From positions 65,481,369 through 65,545,368 of the forward strand of contig OX442314.1 in NCBI GenBank assembly GCA_949358305.1: DNA of 64,000 nt. The letters are read 5' to 3'. Made by a program: the position numbers and the translations under genes. Under the pieces are notes generated by a model, which worked only from the letters and a program-made list of their open reading frames with translations, was not told the DNA's origin and did no database searches. Source of the stretch: Strigamia acuminata. Taxonomy: Eukaryota; Arthropoda; Chilopoda; Geophilomorpha; Linotaeniidae. Each line of letters opens with the position of its first letter. The stretch's first letter is position 1. This document shows, piece by piece, positions 1-13,300 of this stretch.

Positions 1-2
1 TA

Positions 3-1625
3 TTGACTCGACCACATAACTCAAAAACATTGATGCAAAATAAACTTTGGTGGTTTGGAGTTGATGTCTCAAAACTAGAAAAAACAGAAATTATACAAGA
101 GATTCTTCCAGAAGAGGAACGAAAAATTGTAGTGATGACTATTCAAGTTAAAGAAAGTTTTATTGGACAGTTTTTCAAACGTTTCCGGAATTACAACAAA
201 CTTTTGAGAGTTTTTTCATATATTTTGCGATGGAAAAACAAACTTTTGCGCGGTGAGCCTCTCTCGCCACTCGAGTTAGAGGACAACCAATTGAAGATCT
301 TGCAGTTTTCCCAGAAACTACATTTTTCTGAGGAGATTGATGATGTGAAAAACAAAAGAAAACTGTCTAAACATTCCACCCTACGCAATTTCGAGCTCTT
401 CATTGACGAGGACGGATTACTTCGACTTCGTAGCCGCTTGAAAAAATCTTTATTGACATTTGATGAAGTGTATCCAATTATTTTGCATTATGATAGTTGG
501 ATAACAAGACTGTTAATTAAAAAAGTGCATTTGGAGTTGCTTCACGGTGACATAAGCGAAACTTTGTATCACCTACGCGAACAATTTTGGATTATAAGAG
601 GACGAAGAACTATACAAACAGTTATTCGAGAATGTGAGATTTGCCGACGAGGAAAACTTGCACGCAACAACCCTTCAACGGGTGACCTTCCTGCTGAACG
701 TGTGACACCAGCGGCGCCATTTCAAAACACCGGAGTTGACCACTTGGGTCCCATTTATGTCGGCAGCAACAAGAAAGAAAAGAAAAAAGTTTACATCTTG
801 CTTTTCACGTGTATGGTGACCCGTTCCATACATTTAGAAGTATCAGAGGACCTTTCTGTGCCAAAGTTTTTGCTTGCAATGAGAAGATTTGGGGCACGCC
901 ACGGATACCCCGGGAAGATTTTCTCTGACAACAGTAAGACGTTTGAGCGCGGAAGCCTCGAATTACAATCATGGGGGAAACTCATCGGTCATAATGACGT
1001 GAAAACATTCCTATCTGAAAAAAGGCTGCTCTGGACATTCATCCCACCGCTGTCTCCATGGATGGGCGGAGCGTGGGAGGGTCTAGTCCGCTCTGTTAAA
1101 GATAAACTTCGAAAGACATTGTTGCGCAGCACCGTAGACTTGGAAACTCTCCAAACATTGGTCTTGGAAATAAGTTCAGTGCTAAATTCCCGACCCTTAA
1201 GTTACGTCCCAGACAGTGTAGATGGTGGTAGAATTTTGGCACCTGAAAACTTTCTAACAGGAGGCATGCCAAAATATGTAATAAACAAACAATTGAGTGC
1301 AATTAAAAAATCCGATTTGCGAAAACTAGACATTAAACGACGCCAATTTATTTGGGAGTTCTGGAAAATTTGGAAAAAGAGTTACCTCATGCAATTGAGG
1401 AATTTTTATGAATCCAAAGGTGATAAGTTCTTCAAAAACCCTAAAGTAGACCAAATAGTGCTTCTAGAAAAAATGGGTACTAACCCATATTTTTGGCCAC
1501 TTGCCAGGATAAAAGAAATTTTTCCCGGTGAGGATGGTCAAATCCGTGTGATAAAAGTTGTGCTACCCGATGGACGTGAGTTGAAAAGGTCAGTCAAGCA
1601 TGTGAGAGCCCTAGAACTTGAGTGA
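3..1625 (+). CDS. pol: BEL/Pao pol C-terminus: end of RNase H region and integrase (5' truncated by window)
   Basis: This is an open frame of 540 codons from the window edge to TGA. It has no native start: the frame is already open at the first codon (TTG), and BEL-1 shows that pol continues upstream. Visible parts are the tail of the RNase H region (about residues 1-20), a linker, an integrase zinc-binding motif (H176, H181, C211, C214) and an integrase core with a D246, D309, E359 triad (49 residues between the last two, the long spacing seen in BEL/Pao). After these comes a basic C-terminal domain. Integrase inserts the cDNA into the host chromosome. Residue 360, next to the catalytic Glu, is Gly here but Arg in the other three copies in this window. 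The frame has no other visible damage. It is followed 60 bp later by the 3' LTR. Confidence 0.93.
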   Translation: MTRPHNSKTLMQNKLWWFGVDVSKLEKTEIIQEILPEEERKIVVMTIQVKESFIGQFFKRFRNYNKLLRVFSYILRWKNKLLRGEPLSPLELEDNQLKILQFSQKLHFSEEIDDVKNKRKLSKHSTLRNFELFIDEDGLLRLRSRLKKSLLTFDEVYPIILHYDSWITRLLIKKVHLELLHGDISETLYHLREQFWIIRGRRTIQTVIRECEICRRGKLARNNPSTGDLPAERVTPAAPFQNTGVDHLGPIYVGSNKKEKKKVYILLFTCMVTRSIHLEVSEDLSVPKFLLAMRRFGARHGYPGKIFSDNSKTFERGSLELQSWGKLIGHNDVKTFLSEKRLLWTFIPPLSPWMGGAWEGLVRSVKDKLRKTLLRSTVDLETLQTLVLEISSVLNSRPLSYVPDSVDGGRILAPENFLTGGMPKYVINKQLSAIKKSDLRKLDIKRRQFIWEFWKIWKKSYLMQLRNFYESKGDKFFKNPKVDQIVLLEKMGTNPYFWPLARIKEIFPGEDGQIRVIKVVLPDGRELKRSVKHVRALELE

Positions 1626-2014
1626 TTTTTCTTTTGTGAATTTTTTGCGTGGTTCTCCATCTCTGTCCTCTCGCCGGCAATTCGCTGTTGCAAGACAGCG
1701 TAGAAATTGTTGTGCTATTTTATTGTCAATATTTTTACCATTTACTTTGAGTTGATTAAAATCTTTAAGTGTTTTAATTTCCTTTGCCTAATTGGTATTT
1801 TTCACTTTTCAGATTTTTTTATTGCTTATTAAAGTGTTTTGACTTGATTTTTATTCATACTTTTCAATATTCAGTAATGTTTATGCTTTGTATTGATTTC
1901 AAATATCTTATTCCGTGCATTTATTGACTTATTCACTTGTTTTTTGAGAGTTTGTGTTGATTCCGAACTGTTTTGGTGCAAATTTCGTTACCTAGCATAC
2001 AATTGCGATGCTAG

Positions 2015-2022
2015 TGACGTCA
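2015..2022. promoter_or_regulatory. CRE palindrome TGACGTCA in LTR1
   Basis: A perfect 8-bp CREB/ATF-type site in the upstream (U3-side) part of the LTR. The same site is kept in the other LTR1 copies at 36303-36310, 44163-44170 and 56501-56508. Function is inferred from the motif and its recurrence in unrelated LTRs. Confidence 0.55.
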
Positions 2023-2807
2023 TTTTTCTGTTTCCCGTAAAGTTACGGTTCCGCCTTCTAACCTTTTGTTTAGTACTTTTCAAATCACTTGGAATTTTAT
2101 TAAGCATTCGTTTAGACTAATTCAAGCATGCTCTTTCTATCTAGATGCATCAAAACTGCTTTGGAAGTTCCGTTTGATTGGTTTGAACGTTCGTTTCCGT
2201 CTGCCATAAAAGCGCAGCCGGGAATGTTCGTTTGGCCGATAAATTCGTATTTATTCAATCTGTGTATTTTATTCCGATGTTTTGTGAAGAGAATTGATAA
2301 TTATTCTTATAATTTAATCGATACTTTATTGATTATTTACATTTAGTGTTTTTACATTCATTTTACGTGTAGTTTTGCCGCCGATGTTATGTTCGCCGGA
2401 CGCCATGTTTGATCCAACACCTTTGTTATGTTCGCCGGTCGCCATGTTTGTCCCAAGCGACAATTACACAATGTAACCGTTATTTTTGTATTTTATATCA
2501 CATAATTTGCATTTACTTTTACATTGCGTTATTATTCAGTATGTATTCTTTGATAATTTTGTGCTTTTGTACCGATCGAAATTCAAATGTGATCGTTATG
2601 TCATTTTCGAAGCCTGTGATTGGCTATTTTCAATCCTTCTTTCCGAGATCGGTTTATTGCATTTATCTCATTGTTTAACGTGTTTTTGGACATTGTTGTG
2701 ATTAGCTTTTTTGTTCACCGCATTCTTGTGGTCATTTCAATGTATTTCAATGTATTTTTAGTGCATTTTTAAGCAAATGCCAACTTTGCCGTAATCTTGT
2801 TTCCTCC

Positions 2808-2821
2808 GTTACCATGGTAAC
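2808..2821. promoter_or_regulatory. RFX X-box-like palindrome in LTR1
   Basis: GTTACCATGGTAAC fits the X-box consensus GTNRCC-N2-RGYAAC at every fixed position. It is repeated in LTR1 copies at 35480-35493, 43363-43376 and 55701-55714, and diverged but recognisable in the two other BEL LTR families. Binding by an RFX factor is inference. Confidence 0.5.
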
Positions 2822-5800
2822 GGAATCTTTCGTGTATCTGTATTTCGCCGCTATCGGCCTGGCGCGTGCCATATTCGGTACTGCGCATGTGCGGTTCTCT
2901 AAGAACCAATCTAATTGCTGTAATTTCTTCAGTTATTAACCAACCTTTGAATAAATGTGTTGTGTTTTATTAGCTCTTGTTTTAGGCTTATTTTCAAACA
3001 CATCCAATGTGTAGTGAGTAGTTTAAAAATTCTCAGGCCAACTTATGTTTCCGCCACCTATTGGATACTTGGTGCAGGTGTTCTCCACATTGTTCCAGCG
3101 GTACAACAATGCCATTTGTTGCGGATTTATTGCTCTCCAGTGCGATTTTCGTACTAGCCACGCCATACGACCTTGGGCGAGCTCAAGTGTCTTGAATTTG
3201 GATACGCATCGCCATTCCTTTCTATCTGTCTTGTTGACCTGCAACAAAACACTATTTCTGAACATTCAGAGACATTGGACTTGTGGTGTTTGTGCTAAGT
3301 CAACTGTGATGAGATCAAAAGTCTATTCTCCCAAATCATTGGTTGGATGTTTCTAAAACTTACATTGGAGCCTTCTACTAAGGTTTAAACACTATTTCTG
3401 AACATTCAGAGACATTGGTGTTTGTGCTAAGTCAACTGTGATGAGATCAAAAGTCTATTCTCCCAAATCATTGGTTGGATGTTTCTAAAACTTACATTGG
3501 AGCCTTCTACTAAGGTTTAAACACTATTTCTGAACATTCAGAGACATTGGACTTGTGGTGTTTGTGCTAAGTCAACTGTGATTAGATCAAAAGTCTATTC
3601 TCCCAAATCATTGGTTGGATGTCTCTAAAACTTACATTGGAGCCTTCTACTAAGGTTTAAACACTATTTCTGAACATTCAGAGACATTGGTCTTGTGGTG
3701 TTTGTGCTAAGTCAACTGTGATGAGATCAAAAGTCTATTCTCCCAAATCATTGGTTGGATGTTTCTAAAATTTACATTGGAGCCTTCTACTAAGGTTTAA
3801 ACACTATTTCTGAACATTCAGAGACATTGGTCTTGTGGTGTTTGTGCTAAGTCAACTGTGATGAGATCAAAAGTCTATTCTCCTAAATCAATGGTTGAAT
3901 GTTTCTAAAACTTACATTGGAGCCTTCTACTAAGGTTTAAACACTATTTCTGAACATTCAGAGACATTGGACTTGTGGTGTTTGTGCTAAGTCAACTGTG
4001 ATGAGATCAAAAGTCTATTCTCCCAAATCATTGGTTGGATGTTTCTAAAACTTACATTGGAGCCTTCTACTAAGGTTTAAACACTATTTCTGAACATTCA
4101 GAGACATTGGACTTGTGGTGTTTGTGCTAAGTCAACTGTGATGAGATCAAAAGTCTATTCTCCCAAATCATTGGTTGGATGTTTCTAAAACTTACATTGG
4201 AGCCTTCTACTAAGGTTTAAACACTATTTCTGAAAATTCAGAGACATTGGTGTTTGTGCTAAGTCAACTGCGATCTGAAATGAGCTCAAAATTTTTTTTT
4301 CAAAATTTATTGCTTGGGTGTTGCTAAAACTTACATTTAAGGCTTCTACAAAGGTTTAAACACTATTTATAAACATTCAGACACATTGGACTTGTGGTGT
4401 TTGTGCTAAGTCAACTGTGATGAGATCAAAAGTCTATTCTCCCAAATCATTGGTTGGATGTTTCTAAAACTTACATTGGAGCCTTCTACTAAGGTTTAAA
4501 CACTATTTCTGAACATTCAGAGACATTGGTCTTGTGGTGTTTGTGCTAAGTCAACTGTGATGAGATCAAAAGTCTATTCTCCTAAATCAATGGTTGAATG
4601 TTTCTAAAACTTACATTGGAGCCTTCTACTAAGGTTTAAACACTATTTCTGAACATTCAGAGACATTGGACTTGTGGTGTTTCTGCTAAGTCAACTGTGA
4701 TGAGATCAAAAGTCTATTCTCCCAAATCATTGGTTGGATGTTTCTAAAACTTACATTGGAGCCTTCTACTAAGGTTTAAACACTATTTCTGAACATTCAG
4801 AGACATTGGTCTTGTGGTGTTTGTGCTAAGTCAACTGTGATGAGATCAAAAGTCTATTCTCCCAAATCATTGGTTGGATGTTTCTAAAACTTACATTGGA
4901 GCCTTCTACTAAGGTTTAAACACTATTTCTGAACATTCAGAGACATTGGTCTTGTGGTGTTTGTGCTAAGTCAACTGTGATTAGATCAAAAGTCTATTCT
5001 CCCAAATCATTGGTTGGATGTCTCTAAAACTTACATTGGAGCCTTCTACTAAGGTTTAAACACTATTTCTGAACATTCAGAGACATTGGTCTTGTGGTGT
5101 TTGTGCTAAGTCAACTGTGATGAGATCAAAAGTCTATTCTCCCAAATCATTGGTTGGATGTTTCTAAAATTTACATTGGAGCCTTCTACTAAGGTTTAAA
5201 CACTATTTCTGAACATTCAGAGACATTGGTCTTGTGGTGTTTGTGCTAAGTCAACTGTGATGAGATCAAAAGTCTATTCTCCTAAATCAATGGTTGAATG
5301 TTTCTAAAACTTACATTGGAGCCTTCTACTAAGGTTTAAACACTATTTCTGAACATTCAGAGACATTGGACTTGTGGTGTTTGTGCTAAGTCAACTGTAA
5401 TGAGATCAAAAGTCTATTCTCCCAAATCATTGGTTGGATGTTTCTAAAACTTACATTGGAGCCTTCTACTAAGGTTTAAACACTATTTCTGAACATTCAG
5501 AGACATTGGACTTGTGGTGTTTGTGCTAAGTCAACTGTGATGAGATCAAAAGTCTATTCTCCCAAATCATTGGTTGGATGTTTCTAAAACTTACATTGGA
5601 GCCTTCTACTAAGGTTTAAACACTATTTCTGAACATTCAGAGACATTGGTCTTGTGGTGTTTGTTCTAAGTCAACTGTGATGAGATCAAAAGTCTATTCT
5701 CCCAAATCATTGGTTGGATGTTTCTAAAACTTACATTGGAGCCTTCTACTAAGGTTTAAACACTATTTCTGAACATTCAGAGACATTGGTGTTTGTGCTA

Positions 5801-7884
5801 AGTCAACTGTGATGAGATCAAAAGTCTATTCTCCCAAATCATTGGTTGGATGTTTCTAAAACTTACATTGGAGCCTTCTACTAAGGTTTAAACACTATTT
5901 CTGAACATTCAGAGACATTGGACTTGTGGTGTTTGTGCTAAGTCAACTGTGATGAGATCAAAAGTCTATTCTCCCAAATCATTGGTTGGATGTTTCTAAA
6001 ACTTACATTGGAGCCTTTTACTAAGGTTTAAACACTATTTCTGAACATTCAGAGACATTGGACTTGTGGTGTTTGTGCTAAGTCAACTGTGATGAGATCA
6101 AAAGTCTATTCTCCCAAATCATTGGTTGGATGTTTCTAAAACTTACATTGGAGCCTTCTACTAAGGTTTAAACACTATTTCTGAACATTCAGAGACATTG
6201 GTGTTTGTGCTAAGTCAACTGTGATGAGATCAAAAGTCTATTCTCCCAAATCATTGGTTGGATGTTTCTAAAACTTACATTGGAGCCTTCTACTAAGGTT
6301 TAAACACTATTTCTGAACATTCAGAGACATTGGACTTGTGGTGTTTGTGCTAAGTCAACTGTGATTAGATCAAAAGTCTATTCTCCCAAATCATTGGTTG
6401 GATGTCTCTAAAACTTACATTGGAGCCTTCTACTAAGGTTTAAACACTATTTCTGAACATTCAGAGACATTGGTCTTGTGGTGTTTGTGCTAAGTCAACT
6501 GTGATGAGATCAAAAGTCTATTCTCCCAAATCATTGGTTGGATGTTTCTAAAATTTACATTGGAGCCTTCTACTAAGGTTTAAACACTATTTCTGAACAT
6601 TCAGAGACATTGGTCTTGTGGTGTTTGTGCTAAGTCAACTGTGATGAGATCAAAAGTCTATTCTCCTAAATCAATGGTTGAATGTTTCTAAAACTTACAT
6701 TGGAGCCTTCTACTAAGGTTTAAACACTATTTCTGAACATTCAGAGACATTGGACTTGTGGTGTTTGTGCTAAGTCAACTGTGATGAGATCAAAAGTCTA
6801 TTCTCCCAAATCATTGGTTGGATGTTTCTAAAACTTACATTGGAGCCTTCTACTAAGGTTTAAACACTATTTCTGAACATTCAGAGACATTGGACTTGTG
6901 GTGTTTGTGCTAAGTCAACTGTGATGAGATCAAAAGTCTATTCTCCCAAATCATTGGTTGGATGTTTCTAAAACTTACATTGGAGCCTTCTACTAAGGTT
7001 TAAACACTATTTCTGAAAATTCAGAGACATTGGTGTTTGTGCTAAGTCAACTGCGATCTGAAATGAGCTCAAAATTTTTTTTTCAAAATTTATTGCTTGG
7101 GTGTTGCTAAAACTTACATCTACAAAGGTTTAAACACTATTTATAAACATTCAGACACATTGGACTTGTGGTGTTTGTGCTAAGTCAACTGTGATTAGAT
7201 CAAAAGTCTATTCTCCCAAATCATTGGTTGGATGTCTCTAAAACTTACATTGGAGCCTTCTACTAAGGTTTAAACACTATTTCTGAACATTCAGAGACAT
7301 TGGTCTTGTGGTGTTTGTGCTAAGTCAACTGTGATGAGATCAAAAGTCTATTCTCCCAAATCATTGGTTGGATGTTTCTAAAACTTACATTGGAGCCTTC
7401 TACTAAGGTTTAAACACTATTTCTGAACATTCAGAGACATTGGTCTTGTGGTGTTTGTGCTAAGTCAACTGTGATGAGATCAAAAGTCTATTCTCCTAAA
7501 TCAATGGTTGAATGTTTCTAAAACTTACATTGGAGCCTTCTACTAAGGTTTAAACACTATTTCTGAACATTCAGAGACATTGGACTTGTGGTGTTTGTGC
7601 TAAGTCAACTGTGATGAGATCAAAAGTCTATTCTCCCAAATCATTGGTTGGATGTTTCTAAAACTTACATTGGAGCCTTCTACTAAGGTTTAAACACTAT
7701 TTCTGAACATTCAGAGACATTGGACTTGTGGTGTTTGTGCTAAGTCAACTGTGATGAGATCAAAAGTCTATTCTCCCAAATCATTGGTTGGATGTTTCTA
7801 AAACTTACATTGGAGCCTTCTACTAAGGTTTAAACACTATTTCTGAACATTCAGAGACATTGGTGTTTGTGCTAAGTCAACTGC

Positions 7885-10677
7885 GATCTGAAATGAGCTC
7901 AAAATTTTTTTTTCAAAATTTATTGCTTGGGTGTTGCTAAAACTTACATTTAAGGCTTCTACAAAGGTTTAAACACTATTTATAAACATTCAGACACATT
8001 GGACTTGTGGTGTTTGTGCTAAGTCAACTGTGATGAGATCAAAAGTCTATTCTCCCAAATCATTGGTTGGATGTTTCTAAAACTTACATTGGAGCCTTCT
8101 ACTAAGGTTTAAACACTATTTCTGAACATTCAGAGACATTGGTCTTGTGGTGTTTGTGCTAAGTCAACTGTGATGAGATCAAAAGTCTATTCTCCCAAAT
8201 CATTGGTTGGATGTTTCTAAAACTTACATTGGAGCCTTCTACTAAGGTTTAAACACTATTTCTGAACATTCAGAGACATTGGACTTGTGGTGTTTGTGCT
8301 AAGTCAACTGTGATGAGATCAAAAGTCTATTCTCCCAAATCATTGGTTGGATGTTTCTAAAACTTACATTGGAGCCTTCTACTAAGGTTTAAACACTATT
8401 TCTAAACATTCAGAGACATTGGTGTTTGTGCTAAGTCAACTGCGATCTGAAATGAGCTCAAAATTTTTTTTTCAAAATTTATTGCTTGGGTGTTGCTAAA
8501 ACTTACATTTAAGGCTTCTACAAAGGTTTAAACACTATTTATAAACATTCAGACACATTGGACTTGTGGTGTTTGTGCTAAGTCAACTGTGATGAGATCA
8601 AAAGTCTATTCTCCCAAATCATTGGTTGGATGTTTCTAAAACTTACATTGGAGCCTTCTACTAAGGTTTAAACACTATTTCTGAACATTCAGAGACATTG
8701 GTCTTGTGGTGTTTGTGCTAAGTCAACTGTGATGAGATCAAAAGTCTATTCTCCCAAATCATTGGTTGGATGTTTCTAAAACTTACATTGGAGCCTTCTA
8801 CTAAGGTTTAAACACTATTTCTGAACATTCAGAGACATTGGACTTGTGGTGTTTGTGCTAAGTCATTTGTGATGAGATCAAAAGTCTATTCTCCCAAATC
8901 ATTGGTTGGATGTTTCTAAAACTTACATTGGAGCCTTCTACTAAGGTTTAAACACTATTTCTAAACATTCAGAGACATTGGTGTTTGTGCTAAGTCAACT
9001 GCGATCTGAAATGAGCTCAAAATTTTTTTTTCAAAATTTATTGCTTGGGTGTTGCTAAAACTTACATTTAAGGCTTCTACAAAGGTTTAAACACTATTTA
9101 TAAACATTCAGACACATTGGACTTGTGGTGTTTGTGCTAAGTCAACTGTGATGAGATCAAAAGTCTATTCTCCCAAATCATTGGTTGGATGTTTCTAAAA
9201 CTTACATTGGAGCCTTCTACTAAGGTTTAAACACTATTTCTGAACATTCAGAGACATTGGTCTTGTGGTGTTTGTGCTAAGTCAACTGTGATGAGATCAA
9301 AAGTCTATTCTCCCAAATCATTGGTTGGATGTTTCTAAAACTTACATTGGAGCCTTCTACTAAGGTTTAAACACTATTTCTGAACATTCAGAGACATTGG
9401 TGTTTGTGCTAAGTCAACTGCGATCTGAAATGAGCTCAAAATTTTTTTTTCAAAATTTATTGCTTGGGTGTTGCTAAAACTTACATTTAAGGCTTCTACA
9501 AAGGTTTAAACACTATTTATAAACATTCAGACACATTGGACTTGTGGTGTTTGTGCTAAGTCAACTGTGATGAGATCAAAAGTCTATTCTCCCAAATCAT
9601 TGGTTGGATGTTTCTAAAACTTACATTGGAGCCTTCTACTAAGGTTTAAACACTATTTCTGAACATTCAGAGACATTGGTCTTGTGGTGTTTGTGCTAAG
9701 TCAACTGTGATGAGATCAAAAGTCTATTCTCCCAAATCATTGGTTGGATGTTTCTAAAACTTACATTGGAGCCTTCTACTAAGGTTTAAACACTATTTCT
9801 GAACATTCAGAGACATTGGACTTGTGGTGTTTGTGCTAAGTCAACTGTGATGAGATCAAAAGTCTATTCTCCCAAATCATTGGTTGGATGTTTCTAAAAC
9901 TTACATTGGAGCCTTCTACTAAGGTTTAAACACTATTTCTAAACATTCAGAGACATTGGTGTTTGTGCTAAGTCAACTGCGATCTGAAATGAGCTCAAAA
10001 TTTTTTTTTCAAAATTTATTGCTTGGGTGTTGCTAAAACTTACATTTAAGGCTTCTACAAAGGTTTAAACACTATTTATAAACATTCAGACACATTGGAC
10101 TTGTGGTGTTTGTGCTAAGTCAACTGTGATGAGATCAAAAGTCTATTCTCCCAAATCATTGGTTGGATGTTTCTAAAACTTACATTGGAGCCTTCTACTA
10201 AGGTTTAAACACTATTTCTGAACATTCAGAGACATTGGTCTTGTGGTGTTTGTGCTAAGTCAACTGTGATGAGATCAAAAGTCTATTCTCCCAAATCATT
10301 GGTTGGATGTTTCTAAAACTTACATTGGAGCCTTCTACTAAGGTTTAAACACTATTTCTGAACATTCAGAGACATTGGACTTGTGGTGTTTGTGCTAAGT
10401 CAACTGTGATGAGATCAAAAGTCTATTCTCCCAAATCATTGGTTGGATGTTTCTAAAACTTACATTGGAGCCTTCTACTAAGGTTTAAACACTATTTCTA
10501 AACATTCAGAGACATTGGTGTTTGTGCTAAGTCAACTGCGATCTGAAATGAGCTCAAAATTTTTTTTTCAAAATTTATTGCTTGGGTGTTGCTAAAACTT
10601 ACATTTAAGGCTTCTACAAAGGTTTAAACACTATTTATAAACATTCAGACACATTGGACTTGTGGTGTTTGTGCTAA
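7885..10677. repeat. 559-bp higher-order repeat within the satellite
   Basis: The diverged monomer marker GATCTGAAATGAGCTC starts at 7885, 8444, 9003, 9422, 9981 and 10540. The steps are 559, 559, 419, 559 and 559 bp. Each full unit is one diverged monomer plus three standard ones; the 419-bp unit has lost one standard monomer. Confidence 0.9.
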
Positions 10678-11048
10678 GTCAACTGTGATGAGATCAAAAG
10701 TCTATTCTCCCAAATCATTGGTTGGATGTTTCTAAAACTTACATTGGAGCCTTCTACTAAGGTTTAAACACTATTTCTGAACATTCAGAGACATTGGTCT
10801 TGTGGTGTTTGTGCTAAGTCAACTGTGATGAGATCAAAAGTCTATTCTCCCAAATCATTGGTTGGATGTTTCTAAAACTTACATTGGAGCCTTCTACTAA
10901 GGTTTAAACACTATTTCTGAACATTCAGAGACATTGGTCTTGTGGTGTTTGTGCTAAGTCAACTGTGATGAGATCAAAAGTCTATTCTCCCAAATCATTG
11001 GTTGGATGTTTCTAAAACTTACATTGGAGCCTTCTACTAAGGTTTAAA

Positions 11049-13300
11049 CACTATTTCTGAACATTCAGAGACATTGGTCTTGTGGTGTTTGTGCTAAGTC
11101 AACTGTGATTAGATCAAAAGTCTATTCTCCCAAATCATTGGTTGGATGTCTCTAAAACTTACATTGGAGCCTTCTACTAAGGTTTAAACACTATTTCTGA
11201 ACATTCAGAGACATTGGTCTTGTGGTGTTTGTGCTAAGTCAACTGTGATTAGATCAAAAGTCTATTCTCCCAAATCATTGGTTGGATGTCTCTAAAACTT
11301 ACATTGGAGCCTTCTACTAAGGTTTAAACACTATTTCTGAACATTCAGAGACATTGGTCTTGTGGTGTTTGTGCTAAGTCAACTGTGATGAGATCAAAAG
11401 TCTATTCTCCTAAATCAATGGTTGAATGTTTCTAAAACTTACATTGGAGCCTTCTACTAAGGTTTAAACACTATTTCTGAACATTCAGAGACATTGGACT
11501 TGTGGTGTTTGTGCTAAGTCAACTGTAATGAGATCAAAAGTCTATTCTCCCAAATCATTGGTTGGATGTTTCTAAAACTTACATTGGAGCCTTCTACTAA
11601 GGTTTAAACACTATTTCTGAACATTCAGAGACATTGGACTTGTGGTGTTTGTGCTAAGTCAACTGTGATGAGATCAAAAGTCTATTCTCCCAAATCATTG
11701 GTTGGATGTTTCTAAAACTTACATTGGAGCCTTCTACTAAGGTTTAAACACTATTTCTGAACATTCAGAGACATTGGTGTTTGTGCTAAGTCAACTGTGA
11801 TGAGATCAAAAGTCTATTCTCCCAAATCATTGGTTGGATGTTTCTAAAACTTACATTGGAGCCTTCTACTAAGGTTTAAACACTATTTCTGAACATTCAG
11901 AGACATTGGTCTTGTGGTGTTTGTGCTAAGTCAACTGTGATTAGATCAAAAGTCTATTCTCCCAAATCATTGGTTGGATGTCTCTAAAACTTACATTGGA
12001 GCCTTCTACTAAGGTTTAAACACTATTTCTGAACATTCAGAGACATTGGTCTTGTGGTGTTTGTGCTAAGTCAACTGTGATTAGATCAAAAGTCTATTCT
12101 CCCAAATCATTGGTTGGATGTCTCTAAAACTTACATTGGAGCCTTCTACTAAGGTTTAAACACTATTTCTGAACATTCAGAGACATTGGTCTTGTGGTGT
12201 TTGTGCTAAGTCAACTGTGATGAGATCAAAAGTCTATTCTCCTAAATCAATGGTTGAATGTTTCTAAAACTTACATTGGAGCCTTCTACTAAGGTTTAAA
12301 CACTATTTCTGAACATTCAGAGACATTGGACTTGTGGTGTTTGTGCTAAGTCAACTGTAATGAGATCAAAAGTCTATTCTCCCAAATCATTGGTTGGATG
12401 TTTCTAAAACTTACATTGGAGCCTTCTACTAAGGTTTAAACACTATTTCTGAACATTCAGAGACATTGGACTTGTGGTGTTTGTGCTAAGTCAACTGTGA
12501 TGAGATCAAAAGTCTATTCTCCCAAATCATTGGTTGGATGTTTCTAAAACTTACATTGGAGCCTTCTACTAAGGTTTAAACACTATTTCTGAACATTCAG
12601 AGACATTGGTGTTTGTGCTAAGTCAACTGTGATGAGATCAAAAGTCTATTCTCCCAAATCATTGGTTGGATGTTTCTAAAACTTACATTGGAGCCTTCTA
12701 CTAAGGTTTAAACACTATTTCTGAACATTCAGAGACATTGGTCTTGTGGTGTTTGTGCTAAGTCAACTGTGATTAGATCAAAAGTCTATTCTCCCAAATC
12801 ATTGGTTGGATGTCTCTAAAACTTACATTGGAGCCTTCTACTAAGGTTTAAACACTATTTCTGAACATTCAGAGACATTGGTCTTGTGGTGTTTGTGCTA
12901 AGTCAACTGTGATTAGATCAAAAGTCTATTCTCCCAAATCATTGGTTGGATGTCTCTAAAACTTACATTGGAGCCTTCTACTAAGGTTTAAACACTATTT
13001 CTGAACATTCAGAGACATTGGTCTTGTGGTGTTTGTGCTAAGTCAACTGTGATGAGATCAAAAGTCTATTCTCCTAAATCAATGGTTGAATGTTTCTAAA
13101 ACTTACATTGGAGCCTTCTACTAAGGTTTAAACACTATTTCTGAACATTCAGAGACATTGGACTTGTGGTGTTTCTGCTAAGTCAACTGTGATGAGATCA
13201 AAAGTCTATTCTCCCAAATCATTGGTTGGATGTTTCTAAAACTTACATTGGAGCCTTCTACTAAGGTTTAAACACTATTTCTGAACATTCAGAGACATTG
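11049..13300. repeat. 832-bp higher-order repeat within the satellite
   Basis: The unit order is two GATTAGATC monomers, one CTAAATCAATGG monomer, one TGTAATGAG monomer, one standard monomer and one 132-bp monomer (5 x 140 + 132 = 832). Markers repeat at exactly 832 bp: CCTAAATCAA at 11409, 12241 and 13073; the 132-bp form at about 11775 and 12607. Two units are complete and a third is cut off by the LARD-A insertion. Confidence 0.88.

Larger units (their letters stand above)
1..3246 (+). mobile_element. BEL/Pao LTR retrotransposon, 3' part (BEL-1 family)
   Basis: This is the right-hand end of a BEL/Pao element entering from the left edge. It holds the end of pol (integrase), a 60-bp spacer and the 3' LTR. 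Its protein is nearly identical to the C-terminal part of BEL-1 (35055-44499), differing at a handful of residues, and the LTR is the same family in opposite orientation. The element ends in ...GCAACA and passes directly into satellite DNA starting AAACACTATT. Its 5' end and the second target-duplication copy lie outside the window. Confidence 0.93.
1686..3246 (+). repeat. 3' LTR of BEL-1 family (LTR1, 1561 bp)
   Basis: It begins TGTTGCAAGACAGCG and ends TTGTTGACCTGCAACA, so it has TG...CA ends and a short terminal inverted repeat TGTTGC/GCAACA. Three other copies (35055-36639, 42938-44499, 55276-56837) define the boundaries. A polyadenylation signal AATAAA at 2950-2955 is followed by a GT-rich stretch, which puts the R/U5 boundary near there. 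It carries TGACGTCA at 2015-2022 and GTTACCATGGTAAC at 2808-2821. Small ORFs inside are also open in the other LTR copies simply because the copies are so similar; I see no reason to call them genes. Confidence 0.93.

Noticed and set aside
1893-2678. ORFs of 70-90 codons inside LTR1, repeated in every LTR1 copy
   Set aside because: They are kept only because the LTR copies are nearly identical. The translations are Phe/Cys/Leu-rich readings of T-rich DNA without known motifs.
3247-13300. CRISPR array
   Set aside because: The repeats are head-to-tail 140-bp satellite monomers without unique spacers, in an animal genome.
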